Shown: positions 50,318 through 63,372 of the stretch, in pieces
Layout of the letters: the number at the start of each line of letters is the position of its first letter
Position numbering within the stretch: the stretch's first letter is position 1
From: Alphaproteobacteria bacterium
Lineage (GTDB): Bacteria > Pseudomonadota > Alphaproteobacteria > Micropepsales > Micropepsaceae
DNA length: 64,000 nucleotides
Direction: 5' to 3'
Assembly (NCBI GenBank): GCA_016125165.1
Contig: WGMH01000004.1
Coordinates: 124,001 to 188,000, forward strand
Program-made: the position numbers and the translations under genes
The notes under the pieces: generated by a model
Database searches by the model: none
What the model was told of the DNA's origin: nothing
What the model saw: only the letters and a program-made list of their open reading frames with translations

Positions 50318-51439
50318 ATGAAAATTTCCGTCGAACGCGGTGCCTTCCTGAAGGCGCTTTCCCATGTTCAGAGCGTCGTGGAGCGGCGCAATACGATCCC
50401 TATCCTCTCGAACGTCATGATCGAGGCGGCGAAGGGCCAGTTGAAACTTACCGCCACTGATCTGGATATTGAGATCGTGGAAGCCCTGCCCGCAGATGTC
50501 TTGCGCAATGGTTCGGCAACAGCCCCCGCCCACATGCTCTATGACATTGTGCGCAAATTGCCGGAAGGCTCGCAGGTACTGGCCGAACTTTTGACTGCCG
50601 AAGGTGGCAGGCTCCAGGTCTCCGCCGGTTCCGTGCGTTTCGAATTGGCATGCCTGCCTCGGGAGGACTTCCCTCAGATGGCTGCGGGCGCCCTGCCTCA
50701 CCGCTTTCGCCTTGCGGCAGACGATCTGAAGCGCATGATCGACAAGACGCGCTTTGCAATATCCACTGAGGAAACCCGCTTTTATCTCAATGGCATCTAT
50801 CTGCATGCCGCGAAGGAAGGAAAATCCCATCTCCTGCGCGCCGCGGCAACGGATGGCCACCGTTTGGCCCGCTTTGAAGCGGAGCTTCCAGATGGTGCGG
50901 CCGACATGCCTGGCGTCATTATCCCGCGCAAGACGGTTGCGGAGGTGCGCCGCCTCCTAGACGATGCGGAAGGTGCCGTCGATATCGCTCTGTCCGATAC
51001 CAAGATTCAGTTCGTGACCGATGGCATTGAACTGACATCGAAGTTGATTGACGGCACGTTTCCCGACTATCAGCGCGTTATCCCGTCCGGCAACGACAAA
51101 TCGCTTGTCGTTGATCCCAAGGAATTCAGTCAGGCGGTGGATCGTGTTTCGACGATTTCCGCCGACAAAACACGGGCGGTCAAACTGAACCTGAGTAGCG
51201 ACAAGCTGACACTTACTGTTGTCAATCCGGAGTCTGGCACAGCTCAGGAAGAGCTTGGCGTAACCTACAGCGCCCCGGCTATCGAGATCGGGTTCAATGC
51301 GCGCTATTTGCTGGATATTACCGGCCAGATCGGCGGCAAGGAAGCGAGGTTCCTGTTGGCAGATTCGGGATCGCCCACACTGATCGAGGACGCAGATGAT
51401 CCCAGTACGCTGTATGTCCTCATGCCCATGCGGGTGTAG
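50318..51439 (+). CDS. dnaN: DNA polymerase III beta subunit (sliding clamp)
   Basis: Ring clamp that tethers DNA polymerase III, 373 residues with three copies of the clamp fold. MKISVERGAFLKALSHVQSVVE at the start (shortened), NTIPILSNVMIEA in domain I, RRLLDDAEG in domain II, and the protein-binding end PSTLYVLMPMRV. ATG at 50318. 232 bases separate it from dnaA, with a possible hairpin GGGTGG/CCACCC near 50120-50156, so it may have its own promoter. recF follows. Confidence 0.98.
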   Translation: MKISVERGAFLKALSHVQSVVERRNTIPILSNVMIEAAKGQLKLTATDLDIEIVEALPADVLRNGSATAPAHMLYDIVRKLPEGSQVLAELLTAEGGRLQVSAGSVRFELACLPREDFPQMAAGALPHRFRLAADDLKRMIDKTRFAISTEETRFYLNGIYLHAAKEGKSHLLRAAATDGHRLARFEAELPDGAADMPGVIIPRKTVAEVRRLLDDAEGAVDIALSDTKIQFVTDGIELTSKLIDGTFPDYQRVIPSGNDKSLVVDPKEFSQAVDRVSTISADKTRAVKLNLSSDKLTLTVVNPESGTAQEELGVTYSAPAIEIGFNARYLLDITGQIGGKEARFLLADSGSPTLIEDADDPSTLYVLMPMRV

Positions 51440-51529
51440 CGCTTGATAACCGCACTTCATCAACCAACTTCTCTACCCCTTGCGGGAGAGAGACCGCTTA
51501 CCTCGCCTGCTCAATCAAAGCTTGCGGTG

Positions 51530-55086
<3,557 letters not shown>

Positions 55087-55194
55087 TGAGGCGAACCCTG
55101 GCATTGTTCGCGGTAGTCCATTGCGCGATATCGCCTATCCTTTCCAACAAACCTGCCCCCTTCCGCGGCATCAGCCGTCGCTTCTGAAAGCGGC

Positions 55195-56025
55195 CTAGGC
55201 CGTTGCCCCTGCCAGCCAGCAGGCGGCCGGCGGGCGCACGCCGCTGGCGGTGACATACTTCGACAATGCCTGCGCTGCCCTTGCCTTCAGTTGTTCCCGC
55301 TGCGCTTCATTCAGTTCGGTCGCGGCGCGCGCGAGCGGTCCGATTTCGAGCGCCTGCGAAGAGGCGGCATCGAGGTCCGCGCCCATGTTCATGGTGCAGT
55401 CGAGTTTTTCGAGACGCACATTGTTGAAGCCGGCCTTCTCCAGAATGTCTTCCGTGCGTGCGCCGTCACCGAGAGCGAAGGGGCCGGGAGCATAGGGATC
55501 GGCGGGCGGCGCTTCGGGAAGAAGATCGCGAGCGGCGAAGAATGGCGCTGACGCCCAGATGTTTTCCGGGAAGGTGCGCCAACACACGAAGGCGATACGT
55601 CCGGTGCGGGAAAGCGCGGTGCGAATATTCTTGAATGCCGCATAAGGATCGGCAAAGAACATCACGCCGAAACGCGAGAACACCAAATCGGCGTTGGGCT
55701 GGAATTCGTATGTTGAAGCATCGGCCTCAACGAACGCAATTTCGGCCTGCGATGCCTGCGCGCGGGCTTCTGCCACAGCGAGCATCGGCACAGACACATC
55801 AACACCAGCAACGCTGCCTTCGCGGCCCGCGATCATAGCCAGGCGCAAAGTGGTAGTGCCGCAGCCGCATCCGATATCGATGATGCGTTCACCCGGCTTC
55901 GCATTGGCGAAGGGCAACACCGCATCGGTGATTTCGTTCATAGTCAGGTCGATGCGTTCCTGCATCGCCGCCCATTTGCGACCCTGAATATTCCAGTATT
56001 GGATCTGATCGGCGTTTCCTGTCAT
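55195..56025 (-). CDS. class I SAM-dependent methyltransferase
   Basis: Soluble methyltransferase of 276 residues. Motif I is [16 protein letters not shown] near residue 48, motif II acidic VAGVDVS, and [23 protein letters not shown] (shortened) resembles UbiE/ArsM-type Methyltransf_11/25 proteins. Substrate unknown. Its ATG overlaps the argG stop (ATGA at 56022-56025), so it is cotranslated behind argG, but a role in arginine synthesis is not expected. Confidence 0.9.
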   Translation of the reverse strand: MTGNADQIQYWNIQGRKWAAMQERIDLTMNEITDAVLPFANAKPGERIIDIGCGCGTTTLRLAMIAGREGSVAGVDVSVPMLAVAEARAQASQAEIAFVEADASTYEFQPNADLVFSRFGVMFFADPYAAFKNIRTALSRTGRIAFVCWRTFPENIWASAPFFAARDLLPEAPPADPYAPGPFALGDGARTEDILEKAGFNNVRLEKLDCTMNMGADLDAASSQALEIGPLARAATELNEAQREQLKARAAQALSKYVTASGVRPPAACWLAGATA

Positions 56026-57251
56026 GCCCCGCCCTTTCTCTTGCGCATCGCCAGCGTGCGGAGGCGCAAGGCGTTGAGCTTGATGAAGCCCTGCGCGTCC
56101 TTCTGGTCGTAGGCGCCCTTGTCGTCTTCGAATGTGACAAGATCCTGCGAATAGAGCGAGTAAGGGGACGTGCGCCCGACCACGATAACGTTGCCCTTAT
56201 AGAGCTTGAGGCGGACCGTTCCGGCCACAAATTCCTGGCTCTTGTCGATCAGCGCCTGCAGCATTTCCCGCTCCGGCGAGAACCAGAAGCCGTTGTAGAT
56301 CAGCTCCGCATAGCGGGGCATCAGCTCGTCCTTCAGATGCGCCGCGCCGCGATCGAGCGTGATCGATTCGATGGCGCGGTGGGCGGCAATGAGAATGGTG
56401 CCGCCTGGCGTTTCATAGACGCCACGCGACTTCATGCCGACAAAGCGGTTTTCCACCAGATCGAGACGGCCAATGCCATTGGCGCGGCCGAGTTCGTTGA
56501 GCTTTGCGAGGATCGTGGCGGGAGAAAGCATCTCGCCATCGATACTGACGGCATCGCCCTTCTCGAATCCGATCTCCACATAGGTGGGTTTGTCGGGCGC
56601 GTCTTCGGGTGCGAGCGTGCGCATATAGACCATGGAGTCCGGTTCGATTGCCGGGTCTTCCAGAACCTTCCCTTCGGATGAGGAATGCAGAAGGTTCGCA
56701 TCCACCGAGAACGGCGCTTCGCCGCGCTTGTCCTTGGCAATAGGGATCTGGTGACTCTCCGCAAACTCGATGAGCTTGGTGCGGCTGGTCAGATCCCATT
56801 CCCGCCACGGGGCGATAATCTTGATGTCCGGTTTCAGCGCGTAATAGGTGAGTTCAAACCGCACCTGATCATTGCCCTTGCCGGTCGCGCCGTGACAGAC
56901 GGCGTTCGCCCCCATCTTTTCCGCAATCTCGATCTGCTTTTTCGCGATTAGCGGACGGGCAATGGAGGTGCCCAGCAGGTACGTTCCCTCGTAAAGCGCA
57001 TTGGCGCGGAACATGGGAAACACATAGTCGCGCACAAACTCTTCACGCAGGTCCTCGATAAAGATGTTCTCGGGCTTGATACCGAGAAGCTCCGCCTTCT
57101 TGCGGGCGGGACCAAGTTCTTCGCCCTGCCCCAGATCGGCGGTAAACGTCACCACCTCCGCGCCATAGGCCGTCTGCAACCACTTCAGGATCACAGACGT
57201 ATCGAGGCCGCCCGAATAGGCAAGCACCACCTTCTTCACACCGGATTGCAC
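56022..57251 (-). CDS. argG: argininosuccinate synthase
   Basis: ATP-dependent condensation of citrulline and aspartate in arginine synthesis, 409 residues. ATP pyrophosphatase loop [14 protein letters not shown] at the N-terminus, [15 protein letters not shown], and [16 protein letters not shown] are canonical. Start is GTG at 57251 with AAAGG just upstream. Divergent from the GST gene. Confidence 0.98.
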   Translation of the reverse strand: MQSGVKKVVLAYSGGLDTSVILKWLQTAYGAEVVTFTADLGQGEELGPARKKAELLGIKPENIFIEDLREEFVRDYVFPMFRANALYEGTYLLGTSIARPLIAKKQIEIAEKMGANAVCHGATGKGNDQVRFELTYYALKPDIKIIAPWREWDLTSRTKLIEFAESHQIPIAKDKRGEAPFSVDANLLHSSSEGKVLEDPAIEPDSMVYMRTLAPEDAPDKPTYVEIGFEKGDAVSIDGEMLSPATILAKLNELGRANGIGRLDLVENRFVGMKSRGVYETPGGTILIAAHRAIESITLDRGAAHLKDELMPRYAELIYNGFWFSPEREMLQALIDKSQEFVAGTVRLKLYKGNVIVVGRTSPYSLYSQDLVTFEDDKGAYDQKDAQGFIKLNALRLRTLAMRKRKGGA

Positions 57252-57546
57252 GACCTTTTATCCCTTGCCCAAAACCGCATTTATTTCCACAAGCCCTTGG
57301 CGGAAAACGGTTTATTCGTTTTTCGATTTTGGGCCATTTCCGGGGGGGAGGGGGTATGAGCCCACCGGCCAACCGGGAACAGAACGGTTAGATATAGGGA
57401 CGGCAACCGGGGTCAAGACAATGTTGGGTTTGTCTGGCCCGTCTTCAAGTGCGACCCCAACCGTCAGTCAGGCTGGACGGGGAAATCTGATCCAGCGCAG
57501 CGATTGCCGCAGGCAATTGCGCGACAAGCGTACAAGAGAGAAACCC

Positions 57547-58200
57547 ATGGCCACGATCATTTTCCATTCCATGCCGGACAGCGCCTATCTTTGGACCGCC
57601 ATGCTGGTGGCCGCCGAGAAGGGCGTTTCCTACGAATTGCAGCCGCTGACGCTAGGCTCGCCCGAACATCTGAAACTGCACCCCTTCGGCAAAATGCCGG
57701 TGATGCAGCATGGCGATGCGATCCTGTTCGAGACCATGGCGATCGCGCATTACATCGATGCGGCGTTCGACGGCCCGTCACTGGAGCCCGCCGATGCGCT
57801 CGGTCAGGCGAACATGTGGCGCTGGATCGGGATGGTGAATTCCTACGTATTCCCGACCATGAACCGCTTCATGAAGGAGCGGCTGGTCAAACCGCTTTGG
57901 GGCATCGAAACCGACAAGGCCTTCATCGAAACGGCGCTGACACAGTTGCCGCTACAGATGCGCCTGATTGATGAGGCGACGGCAGGTGGAAAATTCCTTG
58001 CGGGCGATTGTGTTTCCATCGCGGACTTCTTTCTGTTTCCGCATTTGCTGTTCTTTGGGCTTACAGATGAAGGAAAGGCGTTTCTCGAAGCCCACGGGAA
58101 TGCCATGGCGTGGCTGGAGCGAATGATGGCGCGGCAGAGCTTTGCGCAAAGCCCGATGAACGAGGCTTACAGGTTGTTTGTGGCGCGCAACGCGGCGTGA
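57547..58200 (+). CDS. glutathione S-transferase family protein
   Basis: Two-domain GST of 217 residues: thioredoxin-like N-terminus (YLWTAMLVAAEKGVSYELQPL, shortened; HPFGKMPVMQHGD with the cis-proline; LFETMAIAHYID) and an all-helical C-terminus (DCVSIADFFLFPHLLFF). ATG at 57547 behind AGAGAGAAACCC. Divergent from argG; the roughly 295 bases between hold a G-run (57342-57355) and an AT-rich patch but no gene. Substrate unknown. Convergent with the SDR downstream. Confidence 0.92.
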   Translation: MATIIFHSMPDSAYLWTAMLVAAEKGVSYELQPLTLGSPEHLKLHPFGKMPVMQHGDAILFETMAIAHYIDAAFDGPSLEPADALGQANMWRWIGMVNSYVFPTMNRFMKERLVKPLWGIETDKAFIETALTQLPLQMRLIDEATAGGKFLAGDCVSIADFFLFPHLLFFGLTDEGKAFLEAHGNAMAWLERMMARQSFAQSPMNEAYRLFVARNAA

Positions 58201-58204
58201 GGCG

Positions 58205-58948
58205 CTACCACGTTCCACCATCGACGCGGATCACCTGCCCCGTCACGTAGCTCGACGCGTCGGACGCGAGATAAAGCGCGGTGCCCACGATCTCTTCCGG
58301 CTTACCGAAACGCTTCAGGCCGAGCGATTGCTCATAGGCCTTGTTCTCGCGCCAGACGGTGGAGACATCGGTGAGGAACGGACCCGGCGCGATGCAGTTC
58401 ACGCGCACTTTTGGGGCGAAGGCTTTGGCGAGCGCGACCGTCATCGCATTCACCGCCGCCTTGGCGCCCGAATAGGGAACAGTGTGCGGCTCCGGTTTGA
58501 ACGACGCGGTGCTCGACAGATTGATGATCGCGCCGCCCTCGCCCGCCACCATCCTCTCGCCCACGAGAACCGAAAGACGGAACGGGCCCTTGAAGTTCAC
58601 GTCGATCACCTTGTCGAACAAGGCTTCGGTAGTTTCGGTGAGCGACGGCGCCAGCGGTGACATGCCGGCATTGTTCACCAGCACATCCACGCGGCCGAAA
58701 TGCGCGAAGGCGGCTTCGGCCAGCTTGTCATTGTCGTCCCAATTGCCGACATGCGCCGCAAACGGCAGCGCGCGGCGGCCAAGCTTCTCGACTTCGTGCG
58801 CCACCTCCTCGCAGGCGGCGAGCTTGCGGCTGGCAATCACCACGTCCGCACCCGCCTTCGCGAACGCCAGAACCATCTCGCGCCCCAAACCGCGGCTGCC
58901 GCCGGTGACGAGGATGATTTTGCCGGTGAGGGTGGTGGAATTGGTCAT
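58205..58948 (-). CDS. short-chain dehydrogenase/reductase
   Basis: Classical SDR of 247 residues with full catalytic set: cofactor loop LVTGGSRGLGRE, NNAG, the Ser in INLSSTASF, and YSGAKAA (Tyr-x3-Lys), ending in YVTGQVIRVDGGTW. Arg in ASRKL suggests NADP(H). ATG at 58948; an upstream in-frame start would add 29 residues that run into the repeat at 58999 and is rejected. Substrate unknown. Confidence 0.92.
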   Translation of the reverse strand: MTNSTTLTGKIILVTGGSRGLGREMVLAFAKAGADVVIASRKLAACEEVAHEVEKLGRRALPFAAHVGNWDDNDKLAEAAFAHFGRVDVLVNNAGMSPLAPSLTETTEALFDKVIDVNFKGPFRLSVLVGERMVAGEGGAIINLSSTASFKPEPHTVPYSGAKAAVNAMTVALAKAFAPKVRVNCIAPGPFLTDVSTVWRENKAYEQSLGLKRFGKPEEIVGTALYLASDASSYVTGQVIRVDGGTW

Positions 58949-58998
58949 GCGGCGTCCCGACAGATTCGTGCGGTGTTGAGGGTTTGACGATAGCCTTT

Positions 58999-59080
58999 CC
59001 TCTCCCCCTGTGGGAGAGGATGCGAAATCTTGCACTTGGCGGGCGCGCCAAGTGCTTAGATTTCGCTGGTGAGGGGTGGG
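58999..59080 (+). repeat. left inverted repeat of a palindromic element around DUF559
   Basis: About 82 bases that fold into a long hairpin: CCTCTCCC/GGGAGAGG at the outside left, then GCGAAATCT ... AGATTTCGC around GCACTTGGC ... GCCAAGTGC, and GGTGAGGGG at the end. It is an inverted copy of 59416-59497, with paired changes in the stems. Confidence 0.75.
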
Positions 59081-59418
59081 CGCTCTATCCGCAAGGCAAG
59101 GGCTATTCCCTCCAGAACGCCATCGAAATTCGTATTCAATTCGTGATTGGGAAAGCGAAGGACACGAAAGCCATCCTCTTCGAGGCGCTTTGTGCGCGCG
59201 GAATCATAATCTGCAACTTCCGGGAGCCCATGCTGCCCGCCATCGAGTTCGATGATGAGCTTGCGGTCAAAGCAAACGAAGTCGGCAATGTACGGGCCAA
59301 TCGGCTGCTGGCGGCGAAATTTGAAACCGTGGAAAGCACGTCCCCGCAATGCCTGCCATAGCTTGCGTTCTACATCGGTCTGATCCCGACGGAGCTTACG
59401 GGCGAAATCGTGCCTCAT
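59056..59418 (-). CDS. DUF559 (Vsr/PD-(D/E)xK-like endonuclease) protein
   Basis: Small nuclease-fold protein of 120 residues: ARKLRRDQTDVERKLWQALRG, FKFRRQQPIGPYIADFVCF, LIIELDGGQH and RFPNHELNTNFDGVLEGI. The Asp of IADF and the E-x-D of IELDGG fit a PD-(D/E)xK core as in Vsr. Both ends lie inside the flanking repeats: the ATG at 59418 is at the edge of the right repeat and the last codons plus stop are in the left one. Such genes are scattered in proteobacterial genomes with similar flanks and behave like passengers of a mobile palindromic element. Biological role unknown. Confidence 0.85.
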   Translation of the reverse strand: MRHDFARKLRRDQTDVERKLWQALRGRAFHGFKFRRQQPIGPYIADFVCFDRKLIIELDGGQHGLPEVADYDSARTKRLEEDGFRVLRFPNHELNTNFDGVLEGIALALRIERPPLTSEI

Positions 59419-59497
59419 CCCCCTCACCCTGCAAAATCCAAGCACTTAGCCTTGCTAAGTGCAGGATTTTGCGTCCTCTCCCACAAGAGGGGAGAGG
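59416..59497 (-). repeat. right inverted repeat of a palindromic element around DUF559
   Basis: About 82 bases, inverted relative to 58999-59080. Its stems are GCAAAATCC ... GGATTTTGC around GCACTTAGC ... GCTAAGTGC, with CCTCTCCC and GGGAGAGG outside. Compared with the left copy, G-C and A-T changes occur on both sides of the stems, so pairing is kept. Confidence 0.75.
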
Positions 59498-59513
59498 AAA
59501 AAATATCCTAGAA

Positions 59514-60644
<1,131 letters not shown>

Positions 60645-60694
60645 GGGTCTATCTTACAGCATATGCGCAAGCGATGCAGGCGGCTTCCCCCGCC

Positions 60695-60734
60695 CGAAAT
60701 GCTGCGCATTTCGACCTCCCCACGAGGGGGAGGT
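60695..60734. repeat. short double palindrome related in style to the DUF559 flanks
   Basis: CGAAATGC-TGC-GCATTTCG (60695-60713) next to ACCTCCCC-ACGAG-GGGGAGGT (60714-60734), followed by TATTTTTTG. In the space between rlmN and the IalB-like gene. It may act as a transcription end for plus-direction transcripts, of which none is known here. Confidence 0.5.
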
Positions 60735-60759
60735 TATTTTTTGTTACGCGCCAGCGAGC

Positions 60760-61287
60760 TTACAGCTTGCACTCCTGATGGATACGATCGAGCGCCGCCG
60801 AAATGCCGGAGAGCGAATAGGTATCCTTGGTCAGCGTTCCGCGCCGGGAAATGCCGGTGACGATGACCTGCGCGCCGCCACGCATGGCGTCAATCAGGCG
60901 CTGCTCATCGGCGGGTTTCTCCACCCAGGCGCTGCCGTCATCGCCATCATTCTTGGTGAAAAAGGTGAACTTGTCGGAGCCGACCTGCGCGGTGACCGTG
61001 CTGCCATCCTTGTAGGGATAGCCGGGAACCACCTGCGCCTCACCCTTTGCCTTGCGCGCCGGCCAATCGCTGATCATGAAATAGATCGGATCGCGCTTGG
61101 CCTTCTTCGGGTCAGAAGATTTCGGCTTGGCGATGGCATAGCAGACCTGCGAACTGCCAGTTCCGACTGCGTAGGCCGACCAGTCCTTGAACGCACCCAA
61201 CAGCTTGGGCGCATCAGCCGCGGCGGCGGGAAACGCCAGCGCGGAAAGGGCAATCGAAAGTGCAAAAACTCGCGTGCGGTTCGTCAT
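60760..61287 (-). CDS. invasion-associated locus B (IalB) family secreted protein
   Basis: Periplasmic protein of 175 residues with a signal peptide (VFALSIALSALAFPAAA, cleavage near AAA-ADAP). LGAFKDWSAYAV, VCYAIAKPKSSDPKKAKRD and YFMISDWP are IalB-family features, with two cysteines (QVCYA and HQECKL) likely disulfide-bonded. ATG at 61287 is preferred; an upstream extension of 42 residues lacks a ribosome site. Named after a Bartonella invasion protein but common in free-living alphaproteobacteria, function unknown. Confidence 0.88.
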   Translation of the reverse strand: MTNRTRVFALSIALSALAFPAAAADAPKLLGAFKDWSAYAVGTGSSQVCYAIAKPKSSDPKKAKRDPIYFMISDWPARKAKGEAQVVPGYPYKDGSTVTAQVGSDKFTFFTKNDGDDGSAWVEKPADEQRLIDAMRGGAQVIVTGISRRGTLTKDTYSLSGISAALDRIHQECKL

Positions 61288-61437
61288 TGTTTCTCCGGAC
61301 CGGATTGGAACATCGGGCGCCCTTTCCTGCCTGAGGATTGGGGCCTCAATATGATGTTTGCGCGGGGGCGGAGAATAAGGGCACGCCCTTGCTCCTGTCC
61401 ACAGGCGGGACAAGAAAAAGCGTGCGGCGTTAAGGAT

Positions 61438-62043
61438 TTAGGCCGCCATCAGCGCCTCTTCCACATCGCGCAGGCGGTCCTTTCCGAAATAGAGTTCGGA
61501 GCCGATGAAAAAGCTGGGGCTGCCGAACGCACCGCGCGCGGCAGCGGCTTCGGTGTTGTTCATCAGCGCCTGTTTCACCTCCGGGGATTGGGCGGCTTCC
61601 AGCAAAGCCCCGGCATCGAGCCCGGATTCGGTGAGGGCCGCGGCAATCACCGCCGGATCGTCCATCTTCTTGGGCGCTTCCCACATGTGATGGAAAACAG
61701 CGTCCACATAGGGGCGCAGCTTGCCCGACTGCTGGGCCGCCACCGCGGCCCGCATGATGCCCAGCGTGTTCACCGGAAAGTGCGGATTGAAGGTGAAGGC
61801 GGTGAGGCCATGTTTGCGGATGAACCGCTGCATCTCCAGCTGCTCATAGGCCATTTTCCCCTTCACTTCGCCGAACGCGATCATGGGCGGCCGGTTGTTG
61901 GTGAGCTTGAAGAGGCCGCCAAGAAGGATCGGCACATATTCAAAGGTTGCGCCCGTGCGCGCCTCGATGGACGGGATGACCTTGTGGGCGAGATAGGCGT
62001 TGGGGCTTCCGAAATCGAACAGGAATTCGACGGTCTTCGTCAT
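61438..62043 (-). CDS. 2-hydroxychromene-2-carboxylate isomerase / DsbA-like protein
   Basis: GST-kappa/HCCA-isomerase family protein of about 201 residues with thioredoxin fold: FLFDFGSPNAYLAHKVIPSIE, PILLGGLFKLTNNRPP, FNPHFPVNT and GAFGSPSFFIGSELYFGKDRL. The active-site Ser of SPNAYLA replaces the CxxC of DsbA. It probably uses glutathione to isomerise an aromatic catabolite. Start 62043 shares its A with the stop of the SDR gene (TGATG); ATG 62049 two codons earlier is an alternative. It is co-operonic with that SDR. Confidence 0.88.
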   Translation of the reverse strand: MTKTVEFLFDFGSPNAYLAHKVIPSIEARTGATFEYVPILLGGLFKLTNNRPPMIAFGEVKGKMAYEQLEMQRFIRKHGLTAFTFNPHFPVNTLGIMRAAVAAQQSGKLRPYVDAVFHHMWEAPKKMDDPAVIAAALTESGLDAGALLEAAQSPEVKQALMNNTEAAAARGAFGSPSFFIGSELYFGKDRLRDVEEALMAA

Positions 62044-62786
62044 CACCATTTTTCTCCATAGGGTCGGATATCGAGTTCGAAAGTCCAGCCGTCGCGGGGC
62101 TGGTTGTGCAGATACCAATAGGCATCGGCAATGGATTTGGGATCCATCAGCACATCGGCCGGAATGTTGGCGGCGGCTTCGGCGCCGCGCGCCGCCTTGA
62201 TGCGATCGCGCACGAAGGCGGTATCGACTCCGGCATCGATGATGAGATGGGCGACATGAATGTTTTTCGGCCCAAGTTCGCGCGCCATGCTTTGCGCCAC
62301 CGCTCTGAGACCGAACTTGGCGGAGGCAAACGCCGCATAGCCGATGCCGCCGCGCAAGGAAGCAGTCGCGCCGGTGAAAAGGATCGTGCCTTTGCCATGG
62401 GGCAACATCAGGCGCGCGGCTTCGCGGCCCGTGAGAAAGCCCGCATAGCACGCCATCTCCCACACCTTTCGGAACACGCGCTCCGTGGTTTCGAGGATGG
62501 GGAAATTCACATTGGCGCCGGGATTAAATACGCAGACTTCGAGCGGTGCATGCGCATTGGCTTCCTCAAGGAAGGCAACGACGTCTTCCTCCTTGCGGGC
62601 ATCGAGCGCGCGCGCCTCGCATTTGCCGCCGCCGGATTCGATATCGCGTTTGAGCGCGGCGAGCTTGTCGGCGCTGCGCCGCCCGGCGAAGACGGTGTAG
62701 CCCTCCGCCGCGAACCGTTTGGCGATGGCCGAACCGATATAGTCGCCCGCGCCGATCACGGCGCAAGTGGCATTCCGTGCCTGCAT
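62043..62786 (-). CDS. SDR family protein without the usual Ser-Tyr catalytic pair
   Basis: Rossmann-fold SDR of 247 residues. The cofactor motif is atypical: AVIGAGDYIGSAIAKRF instead of TGxxxGIG. The catalytic Ser position reads ILFTGATASLRGG, and the Tyr-x3-Lys site reads FASAKFGL, so Tyr is Phe. The lysine is kept. Similar variant SDRs occur in other proteobacteria, so the loss is probably fixed rather than a pseudogene. Possibly a binding or regulatory protein, or a different chemistry. It is divergent from the HxlR regulator with a palindromic operator between, and is followed by the isomerase. Confidence 0.85.
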   Translation of the reverse strand: MQARNATCAVIGAGDYIGSAIAKRFAAEGYTVFAGRRSADKLAALKRDIESGGGKCEARALDARKEEDVVAFLEEANAHAPLEVCVFNPGANVNFPILETTERVFRKVWEMACYAGFLTGREAARLMLPHGKGTILFTGATASLRGGIGYAAFASAKFGLRAVAQSMARELGPKNIHVAHLIIDAGVDTAFVRDRIKAARGAEAAANIPADVLMDPKSIADAYWYLHNQPRDGWTFELDIRPYGEKW

Positions 62787-62807
62787 CGCCCACCTCCATC
62801 TTGTTTT

Positions 62808-62834
62808 AAGACTAATAAGTCTTGTAATAAGACT
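62808..62834. promoter_or_regulatory. candidate HxlR operator in the divergent promoter
   Basis: AAGACT-AATA-AGTCTT (62808-62823) is a perfect 6-bp inverted repeat; a third AAGACT follows at 62829-62834. It lies in the AT-rich gap between the SDR and HxlR genes. Confidence 0.6.
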
Positions 62835-62856
62835 ATGTCAATGGCACGATCTGGCC

Positions 62857-63372
62857 ATGCGTTGGGACAATCTGAAGAAAGAGCACTGCTCCCTCGCCCG
62901 CTCATTGAGCGTGCTGGGTGACCGCTGGACCTTGATGATCCTGCGCGATGCGTTCCTGCGCGTGCGCCGGTTCGAGGATTTCGAGCAAAGTCTGAAGATT
63001 GCCCGGCGCGTGCTCTCCGAGCGGCTGGCGCTCTTGGTGGACGAAGGCATCCTCGCCAAGGTGCCCTATCAGGAGCGGCCCACGCGCTACGAATACCGGC
63101 TGACCGAGAAGGGCCTAGACCTTTATCCCGTCATCATCTCGATGGTGCACTGGGGCGACAAGTACTACGCGGGCAAGGACGGCCCGCCGATGATCCACAC
63201 GCATGTTGCCTGCGGCCACGACTTCAAAAGTGTGATCACGTGTTCGGAATGCGGCGATCCGGTTCCGGCGCGCGACGTGCGGGTGCGCGCTAGCGCTACT
63301 CCCGCAAGCCGTAACCGCGCTCGAACAGCCGCCACACGACCACACCCAAAATCGCAACCATCGCGAGCGTGA
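62857..63372 (+). CDS. HxlR family transcriptional regulator
   Basis: Winged-helix regulator of about 171 residues: CSLARSLSVLGDRWTLMILRDAF and the HTH/wing region RRVLSERLALLVDEGILAKV and RYEYRLTEKGLDLYPV. A C-terminal extension has two cysteines (VITCSECGDPVPARDV), a zinc-ribbon-like knuckle. ATG at 62857; an upstream frame covering the operator is rejected. It probably represses itself and the divergent SDR-isomerase pair. Its 3' end overlaps the convergent permease by 77 bases. Confidence 0.9.
   Translation: MRWDNLKKEHCSLARSLSVLGDRWTLMILRDAFLRVRRFEDFEQSLKIARRVLSERLALLVDEGILAKVPYQERPTRYEYRLTEKGLDLYPVIISMVHWGDKYYAGKDGPPMIHTHVACGHDFKSVITCSECGDPVPARDVRVRASATPASRNRARTAATRPHPKSQPSRA

Noticed and set aside
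51443-51529. Longer recF start at TTG 51443
   Set aside because: The added residues are not seen in RecF proteins, which begin at the beta strand starting with MRLTLTNFRS.
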